64,000 nt of DNA from Enterobacteriaceae bacterium UBA7338 (GTDB taxonomy: Bacteria; Pseudomonadota; Gammaproteobacteria; Enterobacterales; Enterobacteriaceae). The stretch spans positions 1 to 64,000 of the forward strand of contig DKPJ01000012.1 in assembly GCA_002480085.1 (NCBI GenBank). Reading direction: 5' to 3'. Both the position numbers and the translations under genes were made by a program. The first letter of the stretch is position 1. Every line of letters starts with the position of its first letter. This document shows positions 53,046 through 61,111 of this stretch, piece by piece. A model generated the notes under the pieces. It saw only the letters and a list, made by a program, of their open reading frames with translations, ran no database searches and was not told where the DNA came from.

Positions 53046-55607
53046 TTAGTTACCGAACATGTCCTTGATCCAGCCCGCCACGCCGTCGCTCTTCTCCTGC
53101 TGCTGCGGCTGTTGCTGCTGCTGCTGAGGCTGCTGTTGCGGCTGCGGTGACGACTGCTCAAACGGATTACCGCTCTGCTGCTGCTGTTGCTGCTGGAGCA
53201 GCATCTCGCTCTGCTGGCACAGGGCATCCGGATTAGAGGTCCACACCGGCAGCGAACGCACCCCGCCGCCGCAGAGGAAGTTACCGCCCTCGTCCACGCC
53301 CATGTTGACGATATCCTCCGGTGGCGTCAGATCCAGCGGGATCGGCGACTGGTTCGCCAGATAGCGCTGGTAGATCGCCATCGCCCCGCTGGCCCCGTAA
53401 AGCTTGGTCGGCTGGTTGTTATCGCGTCCTACCCAGGTAATGGTCACCTCACGACCGTCGATCCCGGCGAACCAGGTATCGACGTTGTTGTTGGTGGTCC
53501 CGGTTTTACCCGCCAGATGCAGGCCCGGATACTTCGCCCCCAGCTGACGGCCGGTGCCGCGCTGGATAACCTGCTGCATGGTCCACAGGGTCATGTACGC
53601 CGCCTGGGCAGGCACCGCACGCTCCGCCTGCGGGAAGCTTTGGTAGAGCACCGTCCCGTCTTCAGCAATCACCGAACGCAGCGCCGAGAGCGTCGCACGG
53701 TTACCGCCGCTGGCGATGGTCTGGAACGCCTGCGCCACCTCAACCGGGGTCAGGTTCAGCGCCCCCAGCAGCATTGCCGGAACCGGGTGCAGCTGATCCT
53801 TCGGCACGCCCAGCTTGGTCCAGGTGTCGGTCACCGCCGGCAGGCCCAGCGCCATCCCGAGGTTTACCGTCGGCACGTTCATCGAGCGGGTCAGCGCATC
53901 CGCCAGCATCACCTGGCCGCTAAAGCGGTGGTCATCGTTCTGCGGAGACCATACCTTGCCGTTAGGCTGGGGCAGAGAGATCGGCGCATCGGCAATCCAC
54001 GTGTTCAGACGATACTGGTTCGGCTGGCTCAGGGCGGTGAGATAGGTGGCCGGTTTCGCCAGCGAGCCGATGGAGCGTCGCGCCTGCATGGCACGGTTGT
54101 AGCCCGCAAACTGCGGCGTCGCCCCGCCCACCATCGCACGAACCTCGCCGCTGAAGCGGTCAACCACCACCATCGCGGTCTCCAGATCGCTCAGCTTACG
54201 CTGCTTGATCAGGGCCGGAATGCCTTCCACGGCGGCTTTCTCCGCCGCGTCCTGCGCCACCGGGTCAAAGGTGGTAAAGATCTTCACGCCGGAGAGATCT
54301 TTAACCTTATCCCCCAGCTTCGCCTGCAGCTCCTGGCGCACCATCTGCATAAACGCTGGCTGCGGAGAGATCACCCCGCCGCGCTTCTGTACCCCGAGCG
54401 GCCGGGCGCTGAGCATATCGTACAGCTCCTGGTCGATAACCTTCTGCTCCTGCAGCAGGCGCAGCACCAGGTTACGTCGCTCCAGCGCCAGCTTCGGATT
54501 ACGCCACGGGTTGTAGATGGAAGCGCCTTTCACCATGCCTACCAGCAGCGCCTGCTGGTCAAGGCTCAGCTCCTCCACCGGACGGCCAAAGTAGTAGAGG
54601 CTCGCCAGCGGGAAGCCGCGGATTTCGTTATCGCCGCTCTGACCGAGATAGACCTCGTTCATATACAGCTCAAGAATACGATCCTTGCTGTAGCGGGCAT
54701 CGACGATCAGCGCCATATAGGCTTCGTTCGCCTTACGCCAGTAGGATCGCTCGCTGGAGAGGAACAGGTTCTTCACCAGCTGCTGGGTCAGGGTACTCGC
54801 CCCCTGCACCGTGCGCCCCGCCGTCAGGTTCGCCAGCACCGCACGCCCGATGGAGAAGAAGCTGATCCCGTCATGCTCATAGAAGTGACGGTCTTCGGTC
54901 GCCAGCAGGGTATCCACCAGCAGATCCGGGAAGCCATTGCGCGCGACGAACAGACGCTGCTCGCCGTTCGGCGAGGAGAGCATAGTGATCAGGCGCGGAT
55001 CGAGACGGAAGAAACCGAACTGGCGGTTGTTCTCCATGTTCTCGATGGTTTCCAGATGGTTGTCGTTAAACGTCAGCCGGGCGCGGACCTGTCCCTCTTT
55101 ACTATCCGGGAAGTCAAACGGACGGCGGATCATCTCGATGCTGTTGGCCTGCACGGTAAACTCGCCGGGACGGGTCATTGCCGTCACCTTGCGGTACTGG
55201 GTGGCCTCCAGCAGCTTCACCATCTCGTTCTTGCTGATCGGCATGTCCGGCTCAAGGTTGACCATCCGGCCATACACCGCCGCCGGCAGCTGCCAGACTT
55301 TGCCGTCAATGCGGCTACGGATCTTCTGATCGAGGTAGAGCCCGTAAATCGCAAACAGCACCACCAGAACGATAAAGATCTTCAGCAGTAGCCAGAGCCA
55401 GCCGCGCTTGCGCTTGCCGCCTTTTCCTTTGCCATTGCCGTTACCGCCGCCTTTACCACGGCTGCCGCGGCGCGGCGCGGGTGCGTCATCCTCATCATAC
55501 TCGTCGTCGATCTCGTCATCTCTGAGACGACGACGGCTTACCTTCTCTTTTACCGGACGCGCAGGTCTGCCTTTACGTCCAATAGGTTCGCGGTCATTCC
55601 CCGCCAT
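53046..55607 (-). CDS. mrcB: penicillin-binding protein 1B, bifunctional
   Basis: Class A PBP that polymerises glycan strands and crosslinks peptides; activated by LpoB. Cytoplasmic basic N-terminus (1-68), TM helix (about 70-90), UB2H domain, transglycosylase with Glu in LLATEDRHFYEH (about 238), transpeptidase with SxxK in GSLAKP (about 515), SMN and KTGTT. 853 aa against 844. The C-terminal tail is a long glutamine tract (about residues 805-840). The Met that starts the E. coli gamma isoform is absent here. Confidence 0.97.
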   Translation of the reverse strand: MAGNDREPIGRKGRPARPVKEKVSRRRLRDDEIDDEYDEDDAPAPRRGSRGKGGGNGNGKGKGGKRKRGWLWLLLKIFIVLVVLFAIYGLYLDQKIRSRIDGKVWQLPAAVYGRMVNLEPDMPISKNEMVKLLEATQYRKVTAMTRPGEFTVQANSIEMIRRPFDFPDSKEGQVRARLTFNDNHLETIENMENNRQFGFFRLDPRLITMLSSPNGEQRLFVARNGFPDLLVDTLLATEDRHFYEHDGISFFSIGRAVLANLTAGRTVQGASTLTQQLVKNLFLSSERSYWRKANEAYMALIVDARYSKDRILELYMNEVYLGQSGDNEIRGFPLASLYYFGRPVEELSLDQQALLVGMVKGASIYNPWRNPKLALERRNLVLRLLQEQKVIDQELYDMLSARPLGVQKRGGVISPQPAFMQMVRQELQAKLGDKVKDLSGVKIFTTFDPVAQDAAEKAAVEGIPALIKQRKLSDLETAMVVVDRFSGEVRAMVGGATPQFAGYNRAMQARRSIGSLAKPATYLTALSQPNQYRLNTWIADAPISLPQPNGKVWSPQNDDHRFSGQVMLADALTRSMNVPTVNLGMALGLPAVTDTWTKLGVPKDQLHPVPAMLLGALNLTPVEVAQAFQTIASGGNRATLSALRSVIAEDGTVLYQSFPQAERAVPAQAAYMTLWTMQQVIQRGTGRQLGAKYPGLHLAGKTGTTNNNVDTWFAGIDGREVTITWVGRDNNQPTKLYGASGAMAIYQRYLANQSPIPLDLTPPEDIVNMGVDEGGNFLCGGGVRSLPVWTSNPDALCQQSEMLLQQQQQQQSGNPFEQSSPQPQQQPQQQQQQPQQQEKSDGVAGWIKDMFGN

Positions 55608-55706
55608 GCTTACTCTCCGCTACATTATTCAGGCGCAAGGGCCCGATTCTCTTTTCTTCTACCGGAGGGCAGAAGAAGAAATCTCTCAATTTAGATCTCG
55701 CTAACG

Positions 55707-58136
55707 CTACGAATATTTTTTAACCCGTCTTGTCGGCGCGGTATTAGCCGGATCGTCCGGCCAGACATGCTTCGGGTAGCGTCCCTTCATCTCTTTTTGC
55801 ACCTCGCGGTAGGCACCCGCCCAGAACGCGCTCAGGTCACGCGTAATTTGCAGCGGACGCTGCGCGGGCGAGAGCAGCTCCAGCACCAGCGGCACCCGCC
55901 CCTCGGCAATGACCGGGGTGGCGGCCTCGCCAAACATCTCCTGCATCCGCACCGCCAGCACCGGCGGATTCTCATCATGATAGCGGATCGCGATCTGGCT
56001 TCCCGTCGGCACAGTGTAATGCCCAGGCAGCGCACTATCCAGCCGTTGACGCAGCGGCCACGGCAGTAAATGGTTGAGCGCATGGATCAAATCCAGCGCC
56101 TTCAGCGCCCGCAGAGAGTGTACGCCCTGCATGTCGGGAAGTAACCATAGCTCAAGCGTGGCTAAAAGCGAGGCGTCATCTACCGCAGGCCAGTCATATT
56201 CTGGCAACCACTTTGCCGCGCAGTGAAGACGCAGGCGCAGCTGCTCCGCCGCCGGGGTCCAGTTCAGCACCTGGAGTCCCTTATCGCGAATGCCGTTTAG
56301 CATTGCCTGGTGCAGCTCCGTCTCCGACGGCTTCGCCAACGGCCTGACGCTCACCGTCAGCTGGCCGATCTGACTGCGGCGCAGCGCTTTCAGCGTGCCC
56401 TGGGCGTCATCCCACTCTACGGTATCGGAGTGGCGCACCAGCCACGGCGCAGCGGTAATAAGCGTCTCAATATTCACCGGCATCGCCTGTAAAATGCGCG
56501 CGTCCGGCTGCTGGTTGCCCTGCAGCAGCAGGGGGGCAATCAGCCACTCGTGGCGGCCCATGGCATCGTCCACGTCGAGCATCGCCCCCATGCCGTTTGC
56601 CAGCTGGTAGCGCCCCTCCTGTCCACGCCGACGGGCAATGCGGTCGGCAAAGCCACGCGCCAGCAGGACGGGGATCGGATCGCTATCTTCCTTGCCTTCC
56701 CCACTGTTTAACCGCTTAAGCAGCTGGCGGCTGCGTCGCTGCCAGTGCGGCTGGCTGCGGGAGAAGGCAGTGCCGAGATCGGTGCTGCTTCCCCGCGGAG
56801 GCTCCTCGAGAATGGCGGCAAGCTTCGCCGCCGTGGCCGCCTCGTCACCGTTTTGCGCGCTGACCAGCATGGCCGAGAGGCGCGGGGTTACGCCCAGCCT
56901 CGCCATCTTCTGCCCGCGCGCCGTCAGCCGCCGGTTCTCCAGCGCCCCCAGCTGTACCAGCAGCGTCTCTGCTGCCGCCAGGTTCACCGCTGGCGGCATG
57001 TCCAGCCAGCTAAGCTGGGCCGGATCGCTACAGCCCCACTGCACCAGCTCCAGCAGCATGGCGCTGAGATCGCTTTGCAGGATCTCCGGCTCGCTCTGGG
57101 TCGCTGCCCGCTCCGCCTGCTCCTTTGCCAGCAGATGCAGGCAGATGCCCGGCTCCAGCCGCCCGGCGCGTCCGGCGCGCTGGGTCATCGAGGCCTGGCT
57201 CACCCGCTGGGTCACCAGCCGCGTCAGCCCGGTGCGGGCGTCGAAGCGGGCCACCCGCTCCTGGGCACTGTCAACCACCAGCCGGATCCCCTCGATAGTT
57301 AAGCTGGTCTCGGCGATGTTGGTGGCCAGCACCACTTTGCGCAGCCCCTCCGGCGCGGGCAGGATCGCCTTACGCTGCTCGCTCAGAGGCAGCGCACCAT
57401 AGAGCGGACAGAGCAGCACGTCGCTGCCGACGCGCTGGGCCAGCTGCTCCTGCACGCGCTGGATCTCACCGACGCCGGGCAGGAACAGCAGCAGCGAGCC
57501 GCGCTCGGCGCGCAGCAGCTCGGCGGTTGCCGCTGCCACCGCCTCGTCAAAGCGGACGTGGTTAGCTAACGGCTGGTAGCGGCGATCCACAGGGTACGCG
57601 CGTCCCTCAGAGGCGATAACCGGCGCGTCCGGTAGCAGGCGCTGGAGACGGTCGTTATCCAGCGTCGCCGACATGATGAGGAGCTTCAGATCGTCGCGCA
57701 GCCCCTGCTGGACGTCCAGCAGCAGGGCCAGAGCCAGATCGGCCTCCAGGCTGCGCTCGTGGAACTCATCGAGGATCACCAGGCCAACGCCAGCCAGCTC
57801 GGGATCGCGCTGGATCATGCGGGTCAGGATCCCCTCAGTGACCACCTCCAGGCGCGTCGCCGCACCAACGCAGGTCTCACCGCGCATCCGGTAGCCCACC
57901 GTCTCGCCGGGCTTCTCCCCCAGCAGCTCCGCCAGCCGCTGGGCGACGTTGCGCGCCGCCAGACGACGCGGCTCCAGCAGCAGAATGCGCCCGGCAATAC
58001 TCCCCTCGGCGAGAATTTGCAGCGGCAGCCAGGTGGACTTACCCGCGCCGGTAGGGGCGTTGAGCAGGACCTGTGGCGCATGAGCGAGCGCAGAGAGCAG
58101 TTCGGGCAGTACGGCAGCGACGGGCAGAGAGGACAC
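55707..58136 (-). CDS. hrpB: DEAH-box-type ATP-dependent RNA helicase HrpB
   Basis: SF2 helicase of largely unknown substrate. Walker A APTGAGKST (about 27-35), motif II LDEFHERS (DEFH rather than DEAH, as in E. coli), motif III SATLD, motif VI QRAGRAGRLEPG; then HA2/OB-like and HrpB C-terminal domains. The start is taken at GTG 58136 (preceded by GGAG), giving 809 aa as in E. coli; in-frame ATG codons at 58163 and 58178 would add 9 or 14 residues. Divergent from thpR. Confidence 0.94.
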   Translation of the reverse strand: MSSLPVAAVLPELLSALAHAPQVLLNAPTGAGKSTWLPLQILAEGSIAGRILLLEPRRLAARNVAQRLAELLGEKPGETVGYRMRGETCVGAATRLEVVTEGILTRMIQRDPELAGVGLVILDEFHERSLEADLALALLLDVQQGLRDDLKLLIMSATLDNDRLQRLLPDAPVIASEGRAYPVDRRYQPLANHVRFDEAVAAATAELLRAERGSLLLFLPGVGEIQRVQEQLAQRVGSDVLLCPLYGALPLSEQRKAILPAPEGLRKVVLATNIAETSLTIEGIRLVVDSAQERVARFDARTGLTRLVTQRVSQASMTQRAGRAGRLEPGICLHLLAKEQAERAATQSEPEILQSDLSAMLLELVQWGCSDPAQLSWLDMPPAVNLAAAETLLVQLGALENRRLTARGQKMARLGVTPRLSAMLVSAQNGDEAATAAKLAAILEEPPRGSSTDLGTAFSRSQPHWQRRSRQLLKRLNSGEGKEDSDPIPVLLARGFADRIARRRGQEGRYQLANGMGAMLDVDDAMGRHEWLIAPLLLQGNQQPDARILQAMPVNIETLITAAPWLVRHSDTVEWDDAQGTLKALRRSQIGQLTVSVRPLAKPSETELHQAMLNGIRDKGLQVLNWTPAAEQLRLRLHCAAKWLPEYDWPAVDDASLLATLELWLLPDMQGVHSLRALKALDLIHALNHLLPWPLRQRLDSALPGHYTVPTGSQIAIRYHDENPPVLAVRMQEMFGEAATPVIAEGRVPLVLELLSPAQRPLQITRDLSAFWAGAYREVQKEMKGRYPKHVWPDDPANTAPTRRVKKYS

Positions 58137-58214
58137 GCATGGCTCCAGGGGGTTAACTTTCATTTCAACGGCGAGCATTGTAGCATCGCCGTAAATCATT
58201 ACCGAGTATCGCTT

Positions 58215-58745
58215 ATGTCTGAGCCAAAAAGGCTGTTCTTCGCCGTTGCGCTGCCCGGCGAGATCCAGCGGCAGATTATCCACTGGCGGGCGGCTCATTT
58301 TGCCCCAGAGTCCGGACGCCCCATCGAGGCGGCGAATCTCCACGTGACGCTGGCCTTTCTCGGCGAGGTCGGCGAGGAGAAGCAGCGCGCCCTGAGCCAG
58401 CTTGCCGGACGCATTCGCCAGCCTGGCTTTACCCTGACCCTGGACGATGCCGGGCAGTGGCTGCGCTCGCGGGTCGTCTGGCTCGGCACGCGCCAGCCGC
58501 CGCGCGGCCTGTTGCAGCTGGCCAACCTGCTGCGCGCCCAGGCGGCCCGCAGCGGCTGCTACCAGAGTCCGCAGCCGTTTCATCCCCACGTGACGCTGCT
58601 GCGCAACGCCAGCCACGCGGTGGCCATTCCGCCGCCGGGATTCAGCTGGTCCTTTCCCGTTAACGAATTTGTGCTGTATGAGTCGCACTTCTCCCGAGGG
58701 CGCACCCGTTACACGCCGCTGGAGAGCTGGCAGCTCGTTGAATAA
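58215..58745 (+). CDS. thpR: RNA 2',3'-cyclic phosphodiesterase
   Basis: Member of the 2H phosphoesterase family (LigT/ThpR); opens 2',3'-cyclic phosphates and can ligate 2'-5' RNA ends in vitro. Both HxTx motifs are present: HVTL at residues 43-46 and HVTL near 125. 176 aa, equal to E. coli. From ATG 58215; the open frame extends upstream in antisense to hrpB without homology. Ends 9 bp before sfsA. Confidence 0.95.
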   Translation: MSEPKRLFFAVALPGEIQRQIIHWRAAHFAPESGRPIEAANLHVTLAFLGEVGEEKQRALSQLAGRIRQPGFTLTLDDAGQWLRSRVVWLGTRQPPRGLLQLANLLRAQAARSGCYQSPQPFHPHVTLLRNASHAVAIPPPGFSWSFPVNEFVLYESHFSRGRTRYTPLESWQLVE

Positions 58746-58754
58746 GAGGTTTTG

Positions 58755-59459
58755 ATGCAGTTCTCCCCCCCGTTACAGCCTGCTACCCTGGTGCAGCGCT
58801 ACAAGCGTTTTCTGGCGGATGTCATTACCCCGGACGGCACGGCCCTGACGCTGCACTGCCCCAATACCGGGGCGATGACCGGCTGCGCGACGCCCGGCGA
58901 TACCGTCTGGTACTCCACCTCGGAGAGCGCGAAGCGTAAATATCCGCACACCTGGGAGATCACCCAGACGCAAAATGGCACGTTTATCTGCGTCAATACA
59001 TTACGGGCCAACACGCTGGCTAAAGAGGCGGTTCTCTCCGGCGTCATCCCTGAGTTACGCGGCTATAGCGTGCTGAAAAGTGAAGTAAAATACGGCGCTG
59101 AAAATAGCAGAATAGACCTTATGTTGCAGGCGGAGGGACGCCGTAACTGCTATATTGAAGTGAAATCGGTCACGCTTGCCGACAAGGGATACGGCTTTTT
59201 TCCCGATGCAGTGACTCTTCGCGGGCAGAAACATCTGCGGGAGTTAATGAGCGTGGCGGCCAGTGGGGATCGGGCGGTGATGCTGTTTACCGTGCTGCAC
59301 TCAGCCATTGAACGTTTTTCACCGGCGCGCCATATAGATGCAAAATACGCACAGCTTTTAGAAGAAGCGCAGCGGCAGGGGGTAGAAATTCTGGTTTACA
59401 AAGCGGAACTTTCTGCCGAAGAGATGAGTCTTAGATCGCCCTTACCTTATGAAAGCTAA
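58755..59459 (+). CDS. sfsA: SfsA, DNA-binding / sugar fermentation stimulation protein
   Basis: 234 aa from ATG 58755, equal to E. coli SfsA; a TTG directly before it is a less likely start. N-terminal OB-like fold and a C-terminal domain resembling PD-(D/E)XK nucleases (YIEVKSVTL, FPDAVTLRGQKHL). Overexpression in E. coli raises maltose metabolism, and nonspecific DNA binding has been reported, but the true role is unsettled. The last 60 codons are richer in A/T than the neighbours. Confidence 0.94.
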   Translation: MQFSPPLQPATLVQRYKRFLADVITPDGTALTLHCPNTGAMTGCATPGDTVWYSTSESAKRKYPHTWEITQTQNGTFICVNTLRANTLAKEAVLSGVIPELRGYSVLKSEVKYGAENSRIDLMLQAEGRRNCYIEVKSVTLADKGYGFFPDAVTLRGQKHLRELMSVAASGDRAVMLFTVLHSAIERFSPARHIDAKYAQLLEEAQRQGVEILVYKAELSAEEMSLRSPLPYES

Positions 59460-59635
59460 GGATCGGCGACCAGCCAGATAGCATTCTGGTCTACGTGCGC
59501 AAATACGCTTTTCCTCACAGGGTTGTCAAGTGTTACGTTTAGATAATTGCTATCCGGAAAAGCATCTGCTATTTATAGCGGCCTGATTTTTCCCCCGAAC
59601 ACGGGGATCGATAGTGCGTGTTAAGGAGAAGCAAC

Positions 59636-60091
59636 ATGCAAGAAGGGCAAAACCGTAAAACATCGTCCCTGAGTATTCTCGCCATTGCTGGCGTGGAGCC
59701 GTATCAGGAGAAGCCGGGCGAAGAGTATATGAACGAAGCCCAGCTGGCGCACTTCAAGCGTATTCTTGAAGCGTGGCGTAATCAACTCAGGGATGAAGTC
59801 GATCGCACCGTCACACATATGCAGGACGAAGCTGCTAACTTCCCGGATCCGGTTGACAGAGCCGCCCAGGAAGAGGAGTTCAGCCTCGAACTGCGTAACC
59901 GTGACCGCGAGCGTAAACTGATTAAAAAGATCGAGAAGACGCTGAAGAAAGTAGAAGACGAAGACTTCGGCTTCTGCGAATCCTGCGGTGTTGAAATTGG
60001 CATTCGTCGTCTGGAAGCACGTCCGACAGCCGACCTGTGCATTGACTGCAAAACACTGGCTGAAATCCGCGAAAAACAGATGGCGGGCTAA
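59636..60091 (+). CDS. dksA: RNA polymerase-binding transcription factor DksA
   Basis: Cofactor of ppGpp that enters the RNA polymerase secondary channel; represses rrn promoters such as the one at the left end of this window and activates amino-acid genes. Coiled-coil hairpin (about 33-108) with tip aspartates in FPDPVDRAAQ (Asp71 and Asp74), then the zinc finger CESCG...CIDCK (Cys114, 117, 135, 138). 151 aa from ATG 59636, equal to E. coli. AAGGAG precedes. Confidence 0.99.
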   Translation: MQEGQNRKTSSLSILAIAGVEPYQEKPGEEYMNEAQLAHFKRILEAWRNQLRDEVDRTVTHMQDEAANFPDPVDRAAQEEEFSLELRNRDRERKLIKKIEKTLKKVEDEDFGFCESCGVEIGIRRLEARPTADLCIDCKTLAEIREKQMAG

Positions 60092-60118
60092 GCCCGGCGT
60101 TTTCGCACCGTTCTCTGT

Positions 60119-60137
60119 GGCGGGAGTCTCTCCCGCC
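60119..60137 (+). terminator. hairpin between dksA and gluQ
   Basis: GGCGGGAG (60119-60126), loop tct, CTCCCGCC (60130-60137), followed by CTGTTATCTCTC. An 8-bp GC stem with a partly U-rich tail in the 68-bp gap. It probably attenuates readthrough from dksA into gluQ, which would fit the lower need for GluQ. Confidence 0.7.
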
Positions 60138-60159
60138 CTGTTATCTCTCGCCTGTTACC

Positions 60160-61056
60160 ATGCCAGAATCACACTATATCGGGCGCTTTGCGCCATCGCC
60201 TTCCGGTGAACTCCATTTTGGTTCGCTGATAGCCGCGCTCGGCAGCTATCTCCAGGCCCGTGCCCAGCAGGGGACGTGGCGGGTACGCATCGAAGATATC
60301 GATCCGCCCCGGGAGGTGCCCGGCGCGGCCGATACCATCCTGCGCCAGCTCGACCACTACGGCCTGCACTGGGACGGCGAGGTGCTCTGGCAGTCCCAGC
60401 GCCATGCGGCCTACCGCGAGGCGCTGGACGATCTACGCCAGCGCGGGCTGAGCTACTACTGCACCTGCACGCGGGCGCGGATCCAGAGCATCGGTGGGGT
60501 CTATGACGGCCACTGCCGCCTGCGCCATAACGGCCCGGAGAACGCCGCGCTGCGTCTGTGGCAGCACCAGCCGGTGCTGCACTTTCACGACAGGCTGCGG
60601 GGCGACCTTTACGCTGACGACGCGCTGGCGCGGGAGGACTTTATTATCCACCGCCGGGACGGCCTGTTTGCCTATAACCTGGCCGTGGTGGTGGACGATA
60701 ACTTTCAGGGCGTCACGGAGATCGTGCGCGGCGCGGATCTCATCGCCCCCACGGTGCGGCAGATCTCGCTCTACCAGCAGCTTGGCTGGCAGCCGCCCGG
60801 CTATGTTCATCTGCCGCTGGCCCTGAACGGCGATGGTAACAAGCTCTCCAAGCAGAACCATGCCCCGCCGCTGCCGGAGGGCGATCCGCGTCCGGTGCTG
60901 ATCCGCGCTTTACAATTTTTAAATCAGGATGTAACAAGTAACTGGCAGGATTTGCCCACCGCGGCCCTGCTACAGCATGCGGTAGAGAGCTGGGATCTGT
61001 CCCGGGTCCCTGAGAGAGCAGAGATTAATCCGGCATTCCTAAATGCCCCACTCTGA
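60160..61056 (+). CDS. gluQ: glutamyl-Q tRNA(Asp) synthetase
   Basis: GluQ-RS (YadB): attaches glutamate to the queuosine at position 34 of tRNA-Asp. It is a truncated glutamyl-tRNA synthetase catalytic core with no anticodon-binding domain. The HIGH-type motif is GELHFGSL (about 17-24), a zinc site is CTCTRARI...YDGHCR, and the KMSKS-type motif is KLSKQN. 298 aa from ATG 60160; E. coli has 308, with a longer N-terminus. Confidence 0.95.
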   Translation: MPESHYIGRFAPSPSGELHFGSLIAALGSYLQARAQQGTWRVRIEDIDPPREVPGAADTILRQLDHYGLHWDGEVLWQSQRHAAYREALDDLRQRGLSYYCTCTRARIQSIGGVYDGHCRLRHNGPENAALRLWQHQPVLHFHDRLRGDLYADDALAREDFIIHRRDGLFAYNLAVVVDDNFQGVTEIVRGADLIAPTVRQISLYQQLGWQPPGYVHLPLALNGDGNKLSKQNHAPPLPEGDPRPVLIRALQFLNQDVTSNWQDLPTAALLQHAVESWDLSRVPERAEINPAFLNAPL

Positions 61057-61111
61057 GCTATGATTAGCCGCAATTTTTTTGTCGTAAAGACTGACACAAC
61101 CGAGGTGCACC

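Noticed and set aside
53090..53200. CTG/TTG triplet-rich tract as a possible CRISPR or tandem repeat array
   Set aside because: It is the reverse complement of the PBP1B glutamine codons; no spacers or unit length typical of an array.
53187..55391. 734-codon plus-strand open frame antisense to mrcB
   Set aside because: Shadow of mrcB; Arg/His-rich with no domain, no promoter and no ribosome-binding site.
58137..58688. Upstream extension of hrpB to a 993-aa protein
   Set aside because: The extra N-terminal part is the antisense of thpR; the family starts at the SSLPVAAVLPEL segment.
59590..59607. CCCCG-aaca-CGGGG hairpin upstream of dksA as a terminator of sfsA
   Set aside because: Only a 5-bp stem and no downstream U-run on the plus strand; it may be leader structure, but cannot be supported as a terminator.
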